This document shows, one piece after another, positions 1-6,342 of a DNA stretch of 7,584 nucleotides (its first letter is position 1; every line of letters starts with the position of its first letter). Made by a program: the position numbers and the translations under genes. Under the pieces are notes generated by a model, which saw only the letters and a program-made list of their open reading frames with translations, ran no database searches and was not told the origin of the DNA. Origin of the DNA: Lachnospiraceae bacterium (GTDB lineage Bacteria; Bacillota; Clostridia; Lachnospirales; Lachnospiraceae); the NCBI GenBank assembly GCA_024691065.1, contig JAILOA010000256.1, positions 1 to 7,584 on the forward strand, written 5' to 3'.

Positions 1-393
1 ACAATCGAAAAATATAACATCGAAAGCGCAGAAAACGCAAAGGTAACTATCGATGATTCCGGTGACATAAAAGAAAATCAGACCCTGTATTACCCTGACA
101 AATTAAAGACCGCCGACAAGTATGAATACTTCTTAAGCGGAAACTATAGCCAGGTACTCATAGATACAGACAAAGATGATGACAGTACACTCGTAATGGT
201 AAAGGATTCGTATTCGAATGCACTTGTACCGTTCTTCTGCAATGACTATGACAAAATATATATGATTGACCTAAGATACACCAATTCAAGTATCTTCGAT
301 AATCTCGAGAAAATCGGCTCGTTCACGGATTTCATCTTCGTATATAACGAAGAGAAATATATGCAGGACGGCCACCAATATTACTTAGAATAA
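1..393 (+). CDS. DHHW family protein, C-terminal part (5'-truncated by window edge)
   Basis: The frame is open from the first base and ends with TAA at 391-393, giving 130 residues; the true start is left of the window. Seen: a DKYEYFLSGN stretch (residues 39-48), then VMVKDSYSNALVPFF (65-79) and YDKIYMIDLRY (83-93). These match the conserved C-terminal blocks of the DHHW protein family as I know them (DKYxxFLGGN, then KDSxxNxxxPF, then YxxIxxxDLRY). DHHW proteins are relatives of the SGNH-like alginate acetylation proteins AlgJ and AlgX, are usually exported, and often sit beside MBOAT acyltransferases that move acetyl groups onto surface polysaccharides. By analogy Ser70 of the KDS motif would be the nucleophile; that is inference. 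The DHHW motif itself and any signal or membrane segment would lie upstream and cannot be checked. The gene converges on the large adhesin gene, with 70 bp between stops. Family assignment is fairly firm; substrate is unknown. Confidence 0.8.
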   Translation, partial: TIEKYNIESAENAKVTIDDSGDIKENQTLYYPDKLKTADKYEYFLSGNYSQVLIDTDKDDDSTLVMVKDSYSNALVPFFCNDYDKIYMIDLRYTNSSIFDNLEKIGSFTDFIFVYNEEKYMQDGHQYYLE

Positions 394-399
394 AAAAAA

Positions 400-430
400 C
401 TCGTGTAAAATTCCTTAAATTTTACACGAG
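400..430. terminator. Bidirectional rho-independent terminator between convergent genes
   Basis: A perfect 13-bp inverted repeat pairs 400-412 (CTCGTGTAAAATT) with 418-430 around a 5-base loop. On the plus strand the stem is followed by GTTTTTG (431-437), serving the DHHW gene. On the minus strand it is followed by eight T (complement of 392-399), serving the adhesin gene whose stop is at 464. The better T-tract is on the minus side. Confidence 0.9.
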
Positions 431-463
431 GTTTTTGATTGTAATTATTTTAGTTGGCAAAAT

Positions 464-3400
464 CTACTTCTTCTTCAGGAACTTCAAACTTATAAACTGT
501 TTACGTCCCACCGCGCTCTTAAACGCCTTCTTATACTTGGCATAATAACGCTTCGGCACGAACACCTTACCCTTCTTATAATTCATCTTATCAAGGATAC
601 AGTTGAATGACATATTCGGTACATTTCCCTTAAATTCAACTCTTACCAGCTTGTGGTCATGTGCAAATGCACAAGGATCAATGGTTCTCACCTTCTTGCC
701 GATGATAAGTCTGGACATTCTGTTAACCGCACAAGCATATTCATTGATTCTTGTAACCGAACCCGGAATCTTAACTGTTCCTCTGGCACCGGCCATGGCA
801 AGAAGTGTTGTTCCATCCTTTGTAAGAAGCATATGTGCGTAATTACCCTTCTTAAATGTCTTGATATAAGGGTTTTCGGCAGATACGGTAAACTTCTTTA
901 GTTTTACCATTCCGGCAAATGAAGTATTTCCGATATCTTTAACATTCTTACCTATATTAATCTGTGTAACTTTTTTATTTCTGATAAATGCATATGGTGC
1001 AATTCCTGTTACAGGAAGATTCTGACCTGCATAGGTAATTGTATCGGCTACATTTACTACATTGCTTGCACTGTACGAGTAGTTGAGAGAGGAAAGTCTG
1101 GCTGTACCGTCATCCATGACCTCGTATGAAAGACCGTCTACATTAACGAGAGTACCGTAATACTTTGTATCTGTAGCACGTGTTGCAACAATTCTGATGG
1201 TGTAATCGTAATATTTACCATCCTTCTTAATAATTACATGAACATAGGACTTACCTTTTCTCATAGCTCTGACAACACCGTTTTTATCAATTGCCACTAT
1301 GCTGTGAGCACAGCAGTGATAGAATACTTCATCAGCGCCGGCTATATTTGTAATGTAATCAGAGAGATTAACCTGATCACCGTTTAATGTAATGGTCTTA
1401 CCGTCCATTGTGAAGGTAGGAACTGTTCCGTCATCTGTCGGAGTTGGTGTTGCAACTGTTGAAGGAGTTGAAACATGTCCCACTACTCCCGTGGTTGGAC
1501 GAGGAGTTGATGAAGTTTTAGGTGAAATTGAAGGTGACAGGGTAGTTACAGGTGTCTTTGTTTGTGCAGGTGTCGTTGTAGTATTTGCAGGTGTCGTTGT
1601 ACTGTTTGCAGGTGAACTTGAAGGTGCAACTGTAGTATCTGAAGGTGCATCTGTAGTATCTGAAGCAGTATCTGTAGGTTCAACTGTTGCAGCAGGCTCA
1701 TCTGTATCAGCAGGAGTATCTGTAACAACAGGTGTAGCAGTCTCTTCAGCCTCCATACGCTTAATTCTTACTACATAATTTATTGTTTCATTTCCTGCCT
1801 TGGATTTAACAGGAACTGTGATAGTTTCAGTTTCACCGGCAACTAAATCGACTGCGCTGATGGTACCGTCATCATTAACCTTAACGGTTGCATCACCATC
1901 TGTAGTCATATTTTCAAAGTCAGGAACATATAAGTCCTTATCGTATTCAAGTGAAACTAAAACATCTGTTATAGGATTATCTACCGTAATATCATAATAA
2001 ACTGTATTGGTATCTGGATCGGTTGATTTTGTTTCCTCGATTCCTTCTTCCTTATCTGCTACGGTATCATCACCGTTTTCGGAATCAATATTAAAGTCAT
2101 CAAGATTTGTTTCCGGCATACGCTTTACTGTGTAAATGTATGTGTTTTCAACAGTATTATCCGATGATGTAATGGTTATCTGAACTACGGAATCCTCGGT
2201 AGTTGAGAGGTTTTCAAGACTTACATATCCCTCATGCTTTTTGAGATTATTCTTGATTATTACACCGTCTGCAAGATCTACCGTTACATTTTCCGTATCA
2301 ATAACAGCAACCTTATCAACAAGCTCAGGGTAAATATCAACCTTTGTTTCGCTGTTAGGAACGATGATTGTTACAGGAATTACATTGTTTGAAACTCCTT
2401 CGGTTTTATCATCATCCTCAGCAGGTGTCTTATCTCCGGTTTCTACATAAGGCTTATCATCTTCCTCGTCGGAGTCAGGGTTTTCAGCCTTCGTATCTGC
2501 ATCGGCGATGCTGCTTTGAACCGGTTTACGTGTGATTCTTACCACGTATGTAATGTCATCACCGCCTGCAAGTGAATTAACAGGAACCGTAATTATTTCA
2601 GTTTCTTCGGCAACAAGATTCTTAGCGCTAACCACTGTTCCCTCAAATGAAACATCAGCGCTGCCATTGGTTGTCATCTTGGTTAAATCAGGACTGTAGA
2701 AATCCTCATCATATAATAAATCAACATCTATATCTGTTACTTCATTATCAACCTCTACATCAAAGTAGATTGTATTGGTTGTTGCATCAGGAGTTTTCTC
2801 TTTTTCGATTCCATCATATTTTTCTTCTTCAGGTACATTTTTATCACCATTATAGGCATCGATGTCCATCGATTCATCATTTACAGGACTCTTAGGAGCT
2901 CTCTTGATGGTATATTCATAAGTTGTTTTCTCGGTTTTATCGTAGGAGAGTACCGGAATGCTTACAACACTGTCTTCATCTACTGAAAGACCGGTAACAG
3001 TAACATATCCGTCATGCTCTTCAAGGTTGTTTTCAAGGCTTGCGCCATCCGGCAATGTACTTGTAACATCATCCTTCAGTATTGTAGCTGCAGTATTAAC
3101 AAGTTCAGGAGTGATCTTTACATTTTCCTCTTCATAAGGAACAAGTACCGTAACCTTAACTGTTGTGCAATGTGAGGTAGCATCCTGAGCTTCATCCTCT
3201 ACAGGATCCTCTGCAGTAACAGTAGGCGGGAATGAGGTGTCCGGATCATCCGGGTTCTCTGCGATATGATTTACATCCGTCATATCATCCGGATAATGAT
3301 GAACTCTGTAATTATATACCGAGGTTATATTTGTATCTGTTTCAAGAACAGTGTATATTATCTGATTATAATAATTTTCGTCCTCCGGAACTTCCACGTT

Positions 3401-5986
3401 AACTATTCCACTAGGAAGTGATTCTCTGGATAAATCTACGGTTCTTTCCATTTCTCCTTTTTTTTGAGAATTAACATTTACATATTCATAAACCGTTTCA
3501 ATAGATGTACTAACCGGAATATTAGGGGTTAAATCAACAGTATATATATCGCTTGATGTATAAATATCATAATAATATTGAACGACTGACTTATCAGAAA
3601 GTCTTTCATTTGTAGATTCTGTAGGACCATCCACACCGTAGGTATTATCATTTGTAACCGGTTTAGGATTTGTTGCAGTTACCGTAAACTGCCCACGTTC
3701 ACGGATTATCGTGTAAATATAATGATATGTTTCACCATCTGCAGTTACCTGTATTTCTACAACGGAATCCATAGGGGAACTTACAAGTCCGTCTACAATG
3801 TATGAGTCGGTATCTGCTCTGAATGTTGCCGGTCCGTCGAGAACTATTGTAGTTACAGTCGGATCATTACTGAAGCGGGATATGCTTTCACCGTTTATTG
3901 TAATGTCTGCGCCTAAATTGAGTGAAGTTGTATCATGATCAACTGTTATTATTTTACGCTCCACATATTCATCTGCATATTCGGCAGGCTCATTAGGTGT
4001 TGAAATTGAAGCATTATTATCCGAAATAACAGGGTCAGGTGCATTTGGATTATCCGGATCTGTCGGGTCTATTGAAACAACAGGGATGGAAGTTTCATCC
4101 TCGCGCTTTATATTTACATAATAATCTGTCTTTTCCCCGTCAGGATCCGTATAGGTTATAAGGAATATATTGTCGCCCGGATTGATTGGAACAGCGTCGT
4201 AATCCTCCGGATCAACCGGAACATAGCTTCCATTGTCGAGTCTCTGTATTTCCACGGTGTCGCCTTCGACATCAAGACTAGGAACTGCGTCAATGGTAAC
4301 AGCGTCTGTATCGTCCTTTGTGGTTATATTAACTACATAAGGATCATCTTCGGAACGTCCATCATCAGGATTATAGTCAGGAGAAATGTCTTCAACATTT
4401 CCTGTTGCATTGTTAGTAATCTTGATATTAAGACTTGGATCAAATACATTGATAATCTTTATATCCTTGGTTACAGGAGCGAGATCCTCAGCGTCCTCTG
4501 CATCTGAAAGACCACCATTGTAATAGCTGTATTCTACGTAGTAACCGGATGCACCGTCGCTCGTGGAAGAATCACCGTATTGTCTGGTTGTTCTGTTTGA
4601 CCAGTCATTCCAACGACCATCGGCTATGCCTTTAAATGCGTATGTTACGAACATTTCTCTGTCGTAGGAATCATTAGGTTCTCTGTCGTTCCAACGACTG
4701 TAGGTAACATTGGAATCACCAAAATTCAACTGATAGAAGGTTTTACCGGTTGCGGTATATTTATCTTCTTTGGTTGGAGTAAAGTATTTGTTGTAATCCT
4801 TGGTCTTATCATTTGCCAATATTTCATCTACCGCTTCTTTATTGGTTTTACCTGAGTTATTATTAGCGGTACTGTCAGGATAAACATCCTCAATACCCCA
4901 GTAGCCATCGCATTCTATATGTCCTCTGGTATAATTTCCGTTATGACCGTAATAGAAAGGTTGTCCGGCTTCGGGACCGTTAACCCAGTACCATGTTTTA
5001 AGGCCGAGTGAACTGTCAGCTATATTATTGAAATAATATGAAGGACTTCTGTGTCCGCCGGCAACAGGAACGTCCGCAATGTTCTTCGGTAGGTTAAATG
5101 TATCGGCATCCGCTTCCGGACGGCTGAAATTGGATATATCGGCAGGAATTTCAGCATTGCCTGTGTACTTATCACTTGTCAGATATTCGATTAAATTCTG
5201 ATTGTAAACTGCACGGGTTGCACCAATCCAACCTTCGATTGTACCGAGGGAATGCACGATGAATTGCTGTTCTTCCTCACTGGTAATAGTAGCAAGATAA
5301 CCCTTTAAACCGTGGAAACTTCGCTGCTTAGCGAGTGCGTAAGCATTTTGCCAGGTATTACCGGTTTCCGGATTATTATCACTGGTATCATAAGGCACGA
5401 ATTCATAAAAATGCAACTGACCATCAGGGTTTACCATAACTCCCTTGTCCTCAGTGTCTATGTCACTTACAGCGGCACTGATGGTCTGCGACGTATCCTT
5501 ATCTGCCTGGGTAAATGTAATATTCTTAAGAAATTCACATACATCTTCTTCGGATATTTCATCACCGGTAATGGTAATTGAGGTATATTTTTTATCCACC
5601 GTAAAGTCACTGTCTGCAACGTATGAACTACTGCCGTTGTCCTTGGTTATAATACCTTGATACTTAATGGAATTGCCGGTTTCAAGCGCTGCCTTTCCAA
5701 GGCTAAAGTAGCCACTGTCAACCAGGAGCGAGATGATAGTTAAGCCCTTTGACCCCTCATCTCCATTAAGCGTTACCGTAGGATTCTCGAATTTAAAGGT
5801 CAAATTGGTTCTGTCAACAACTGTAACTTCTCCCAATTCGATACTTCCTTTTGTGTTCTTTGTGAAAGCGTTTGCTGTTTTTGTTGTGAAATTAAAAACA
5901 GGGGCTGCACTGAATACCATTGAAAGAGCAAGTGCAAAAGAAAGTCCTTTTTTTAATAATCGGCGAATCTCTTGTTTTTTCCTCAT
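464..5986 (-). CDS. Large secreted adhesin: C-type lectin, cadherin-like repeats, Thr/Pro linker, BspA-type LRR
   Basis: This 1840-residue protein is predicted to be exported and to bind glycans. Its ATG at 5984-5986 is five bases from a Shine-Dalgarno site and begins a good signal peptide: a basic start (MRKKQEIRRLLKK), a hydrophobic core at residues 15-31, and a possible cleavage after TANA (37-40). Domains: beta-rich region about 41-188; C-type lectin-like domain about 189-490; cadherin-like beta sandwiches about 505-630, 637-764, 765-897, 909-1031, 1033-1155, 1167-1290 and 1291-1412, most ending in a Y-x(3-4)-R strand such as YVVRITR; Thr/Pro/Ser linker 1414-1520; Big_2-like domain 1523-1602; BspA-type LRR 1606-1840. 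No LPXTG motif, C-terminal membrane helix or SLH domain is visible. The cadherin-like region is acidic and the tail basic. Ligand and exact role are inferred; repeats 2 and 3 are the least certain domains. Terminators on both sides and its own promoter suggest a monocistronic unit. Confidence 0.9.
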   Translation of the reverse strand: MRKKQEIRRLLKKGLSFALALSMVFSAAPVFNFTTKTANAFTKNTKGSIELGEVTVVDRTNLTFKFENPTVTLNGDEGSKGLTIISLLVDSGYFSLGKAALETGNSIKYQGIITKDNGSSSYVADSDFTVDKKYTSITITGDEISEEDVCEFLKNITFTQADKDTSQTISAAVSDIDTEDKGVMVNPDGQLHFYEFVPYDTSDNNPETGNTWQNAYALAKQRSFHGLKGYLATITSEEEQQFIVHSLGTIEGWIGATRAVYNQNLIEYLTSDKYTGNAEIPADISNFSRPEADADTFNLPKNIADVPVAGGHRSPSYYFNNIADSSLGLKTWYWVNGPEAGQPFYYGHNGNYTRGHIECDGYWGIEDVYPDSTANNNSGKTNKEAVDEILANDKTKDYNKYFTPTKEDKYTATGKTFYQLNFGDSNVTYSRWNDREPNDSYDREMFVTYAFKGIADGRWNDWSNRTTRQYGDSSTSDGASGYYVEYSYYNGGLSDAEDAEDLAPVTKDIKIINVFDPSLNIKITNNATGNVEDISPDYNPDDGRSEDDPYVVNITTKDDTDAVTIDAVPSLDVEGDTVEIQRLDNGSYVPVDPEDYDAVPINPGDNIFLITYTDPDGEKTDYYVNIKREDETSIPVVSIDPTDPDNPNAPDPVISDNNASISTPNEPAEYADEYVERKIITVDHDTTSLNLGADITINGESISRFSNDPTVTTIVLDGPATFRADTDSYIVDGLVSSPMDSVVEIQVTADGETYHYIYTIIRERGQFTVTATNPKPVTNDNTYGVDGPTESTNERLSDKSVVQYYYDIYTSSDIYTVDLTPNIPVSTSIETVYEYVNVNSQKKGEMERTVDLSRESLPSGIVNVEVPEDENYYNQIIYTVLETDTNITSVYNYRVHHYPDDMTDVNHIAENPDDPDTSFPPTVTAEDPVEDEAQDATSHCTTVKVTVLVPYEEENVKITPELVNTAATILKDDVTSTLPDGASLENNLEEHDGYVTVTGLSVDEDSVVSIPVLSYDKTEKTTYEYTIKRAPKSPVNDESMDIDAYNGDKNVPEEEKYDGIEKEKTPDATTNTIYFDVEVDNEVTDIDVDLLYDEDFYSPDLTKMTTNGSADVSFEGTVVSAKNLVAEETEIITVPVNSLAGGDDITYVVRITRKPVQSSIADADTKAENPDSDEEDDKPYVETGDKTPAEDDDKTEGVSNNVIPVTIIVPNSETKVDIYPELVDKVAVIDTENVTVDLADGVIIKNNLKKHEGYVSLENLSTTEDSVVQITITSSDNTVENTYIYTVKRMPETNLDDFNIDSENGDDTVADKEEGIEETKSTDPDTNTVYYDITVDNPITDVLVSLEYDKDLYVPDFENMTTDGDATVKVNDDGTISAVDLVAGETETITVPVKSKAGNETINYVVRIKRMEAEETATPVVTDTPADTDEPAATVEPTDTASDTTDAPSDTTVAPSSSPANSTTTPANTTTTPAQTKTPVTTLSPSISPKTSSTPRPTTGVVGHVSTPSTVATPTPTDDGTVPTFTMDGKTITLNGDQVNLSDYITNIAGADEVFYHCCAHSIVAIDKNGVVRAMRKGKSYVHVIIKKDGKYYDYTIRIVATRATDTKYYGTLVNVDGLSYEVMDDGTARLSSLNYSYSASNVVNVADTITYAGQNLPVTGIAPYAFIRNKKVTQINIGKNVKDIGNTSFAGMVKLKKFTVSAENPYIKTFKKGNYAHMLLTKDGTTLLAMAGARGTVKIPGSVTRINEYACAVNRMSRLIIGKKVRTIDPCAFAHDHKLVRVEFKGNVPNMSFNCILDKMNYKKGKVFVPKRYYAKYKKAFKSAVGRKQFISLKFLKKK
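467..1420 (-). other. Big_2-like domain and BspA-type LRR tail with strongly basic C-terminus
   Basis: Residues about 1523-1602 have the Big_2 pattern: GKTITLNGDQVNL, then IVAIDKNGVVRAMRKGKSYV and a closing DYTIRIV strand. Residues about 1606-1840 match LRR_5/BspA-type repeats: ITGIAPYAF-like turns, INIGKNVKDIGNTSFAGM, LTKDGTTLLAMAG, VKIPGSVTRINEYAC, LIIGKKVRTIDPCAF, then a final VPKRYYAKYKKAF strand typical of the end of such domains. The last 40 residues contain 15 Lys or Arg and no Asp or Glu. BspA-type LRRs are known as adhesion modules in several bacteria; here a wall-binding role for the basic tail is inference. Confidence 0.8.
1427..1750 (-). repeat. Low-complexity Thr/Pro/Ser linker with 21-bp DNA repeats
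   Basis: Residues about 1413-1520 are almost entirely Thr, Pro, Ser, Ala and Asp, a flexible spacer common in Lachnospiraceae surface proteins and a possible O-glycosylation target (inference). Within it the DNA repeats with a 21-bp period starting at 1566, 1587 and 1608 (GCAGGTGTCGTTGTA on the plus strand in the first two), encoding a seven-residue repeat of the type NTTTTPA. Being in-frame, gain or loss of copies would change only linker length. Confidence 0.85.
1751..3262 (-). repeat. Duplicated two-domain cadherin-like unit (about 250 residues each)
   Basis: Residues 909-1166 (positions 2489-3262) and 1167-1412 (positions 1751-2488) are two copies of one unit. Each opens with AENPD and an acidic linker. 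A domain with xPELVxxxA and NNLxxHxGYV then ends in TYxYTxKR, and a second domain with NTxYxDxxVDNxxTD and YVPD/YSPD-xxxMTT ends in YVVRIxR. By eye about half of the positions match in the second domain. The copies have diverged too far at DNA level to look like a recent slippage event. Confidence 0.85.
4517..5422 (-). other. C-type lectin-like domain with intact EPN/WND calcium-sugar site
   Basis: Residues about 189-490 of the adhesin. The fold landmarks appear in order: WQNAYALAK and GYLATITSEEEQQFI (first helix and strand, 212-243), GWIGATR (252-258, the WIGL position), TWYWVNGPEAGQPF (331-344, the WxW position), W432 with EPN (436-438), E444, WND (459-461) and a closing GYYVEYSY strand (481-488). 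In animal mannose-binding proteins EPN, a Glu eight residues on and the ND of WND bind the principal calcium and the sugar. Here EPN to Glu has the same spacing of eight, so a calcium-dependent mannose-type site is predicted. The conserved disulfide cysteines are missing; the position after E444 matching a mammalian Cys is Phe446. Only one cysteine (C359) is in the domain. The domain is about 300 residues against the usual 110-130. Confidence 0.88.
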
Positions 5987-5991
5987 ATAAT

Positions 5992-6000
5992 CTCCACCTT
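5992..6000 (-). promoter_or_regulatory. Ribosome binding site of the adhesin gene
   Basis: The minus strand reads AAGGTGGAG five bases before the ATG at 5986. It is purine-rich and close to the AGGAGGTG consensus, and fixes this ATG as the start, in agreement with the signal peptide that follows it. Confidence 0.8.
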
Positions 6001-6013
6001 TCCTATTAAACTG

Positions 6014-6138
6014 ATATCCGGCAATACCGGATAAACTTCATTAAATAAATATTCGGCAATACCGGATAAACTTCATTAAATAAATATCCGGCAATACCGG
6101 ATAAATTTAATTAAATTAATATCCGGAATCACCGGATA
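6014..6138. repeat. Four tandem 35-bp repeats, each with a 19-bp spaced palindrome
   Basis: Repeat units start at 6014, 6049, 6084 and 6119, an exact 35-bp period. Each contains a dyad TATCCGG-N5-CCGGATA, at 6015-6033, 6050-6068, 6085-6103 and 6120-6138. The first three share the centre CAATA and nearly the same AT-rich spacer. The fourth, nearest the promoter, keeps both arms but has a different centre (AATCA) and a different following spacer. Copy 2 has one arm change (TATTCGG). The pattern suggests a symmetric protein-binding site amplified by duplication; RNA hairpins in the leader are the alternative. Confidence 0.9.
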
Positions 6139-6199
6139 AATTTTAGTTTTAGCTGAAACATACCTTTATATAATGAGTCAACAGTTAAAATATGCCTTA

Positions 6200-6208
6200 A
6201 TTATACCA
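6200..6208 (-). promoter_or_regulatory. Probable extended -10 promoter of the adhesin gene
   Basis: The minus strand reads TGGTATAAT, a perfect TATAAT with the TGN extension. The -35 region 16-17 bases upstream is poor (TTTTAT or TTTATC), which an extended -10 can tolerate. Transcription would start near 6193 and give a leader of about 205 bases containing all four 35-bp repeats. A TTGACT at 6176-6181 was considered as an alternative -35 but has no good -10 at proper distance. Confidence 0.55.
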
Positions 6209-6260
6209 TAGGACTATATTTGATAAAAGAAATTTTTTAAATTAACTCTGCTTTTAAAGA

Positions 6261-6318
6261 AAAAAAGACTTTTATACCCCGGATTTTACAATTAAAAATC
6301 CTCAGTATAAAAGTCTTT
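6261..6318. terminator. Long two-tier hairpin terminator
   Basis: An outer 14-bp perfect stem pairs 6264-6277 (AAAGACTTTTATAC) with 6305-6318. Inside it a second 7-bp stem pairs 6281-6287 (GGATTTT) with 6295-6301, separated from the outer stem by a 3-by-3 internal loop. On the minus strand the stem runs into a T-tract (complement of 6258-6266), ending transcription of the gene whose stop is at 6343. The plus strand also has T-runs (6320-6324 and 6326-6332), so it could work both ways. Confidence 0.85.
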
Positions 6319-6342
6319 GTTTTTGTTTTTTTGATTTATCTC

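Larger units (their letters stand above)
5987..6342. other. 356-bp intergenic region between two co-directional minus-strand genes
   Basis: No gene of credible length is seen here. Reading down the minus strand it holds the terminator of the upstream gene (6261-6318), an AT-rich stretch, an extended -10 promoter (6200-6208), an AT-rich leader with four 35-bp repeats (6014-6138) and the ribosome binding site of the adhesin. I see no tRNA, known riboswitch fold or mobile-element end. Confidence 0.7.

Noticed and set aside
1392..1778. Plus-strand ORF of 128 codons rich in Val and Gly across the linker region.
   Set aside because: It is the antisense reading of the Thr/Pro repeat of the adhesin, with no ribosome binding site; its composition is a by-product of ACA/CCT-type codons.
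3277..3300. TCATCCGGATAATGA-like palindrome inside the adhesin gene, similar to the operator arms; another ATCCGGAT near 4050.
   Set aside because: These lack the two arms with a 5-base centre and lie in coding sequence where Pro-Asp-Asp codons explain them.
6006..6076. Two overlapping 11-codon ORFs on the minus strand (ATG at 6076 and 6041, both beginning MKFIRYCR) inside the 35-bp repeats, linked by TAATG, just before the adhesin start.
   Set aside because: They follow automatically from the repeat, have no Shine-Dalgarno sequence ahead of their ATG codons, and the 35-bp period changes frame at each copy. A leader-peptide role is possible but unsupported.
6014..6138. CRISPR array
   Set aside because: The 35-bp unit repeats as a whole, with near-identical segments between the palindromes. 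There are no unique spacers of constant length, and no cas genes are seen.
6176..6181. TTGACT on the minus strand as a strong -35 box for the adhesin.
   Set aside because: No acceptable -10 hexamer lies 16-18 bases downstream; TATGTT is only 13 bases away. The extended -10 at 6200-6208 is the better candidate.
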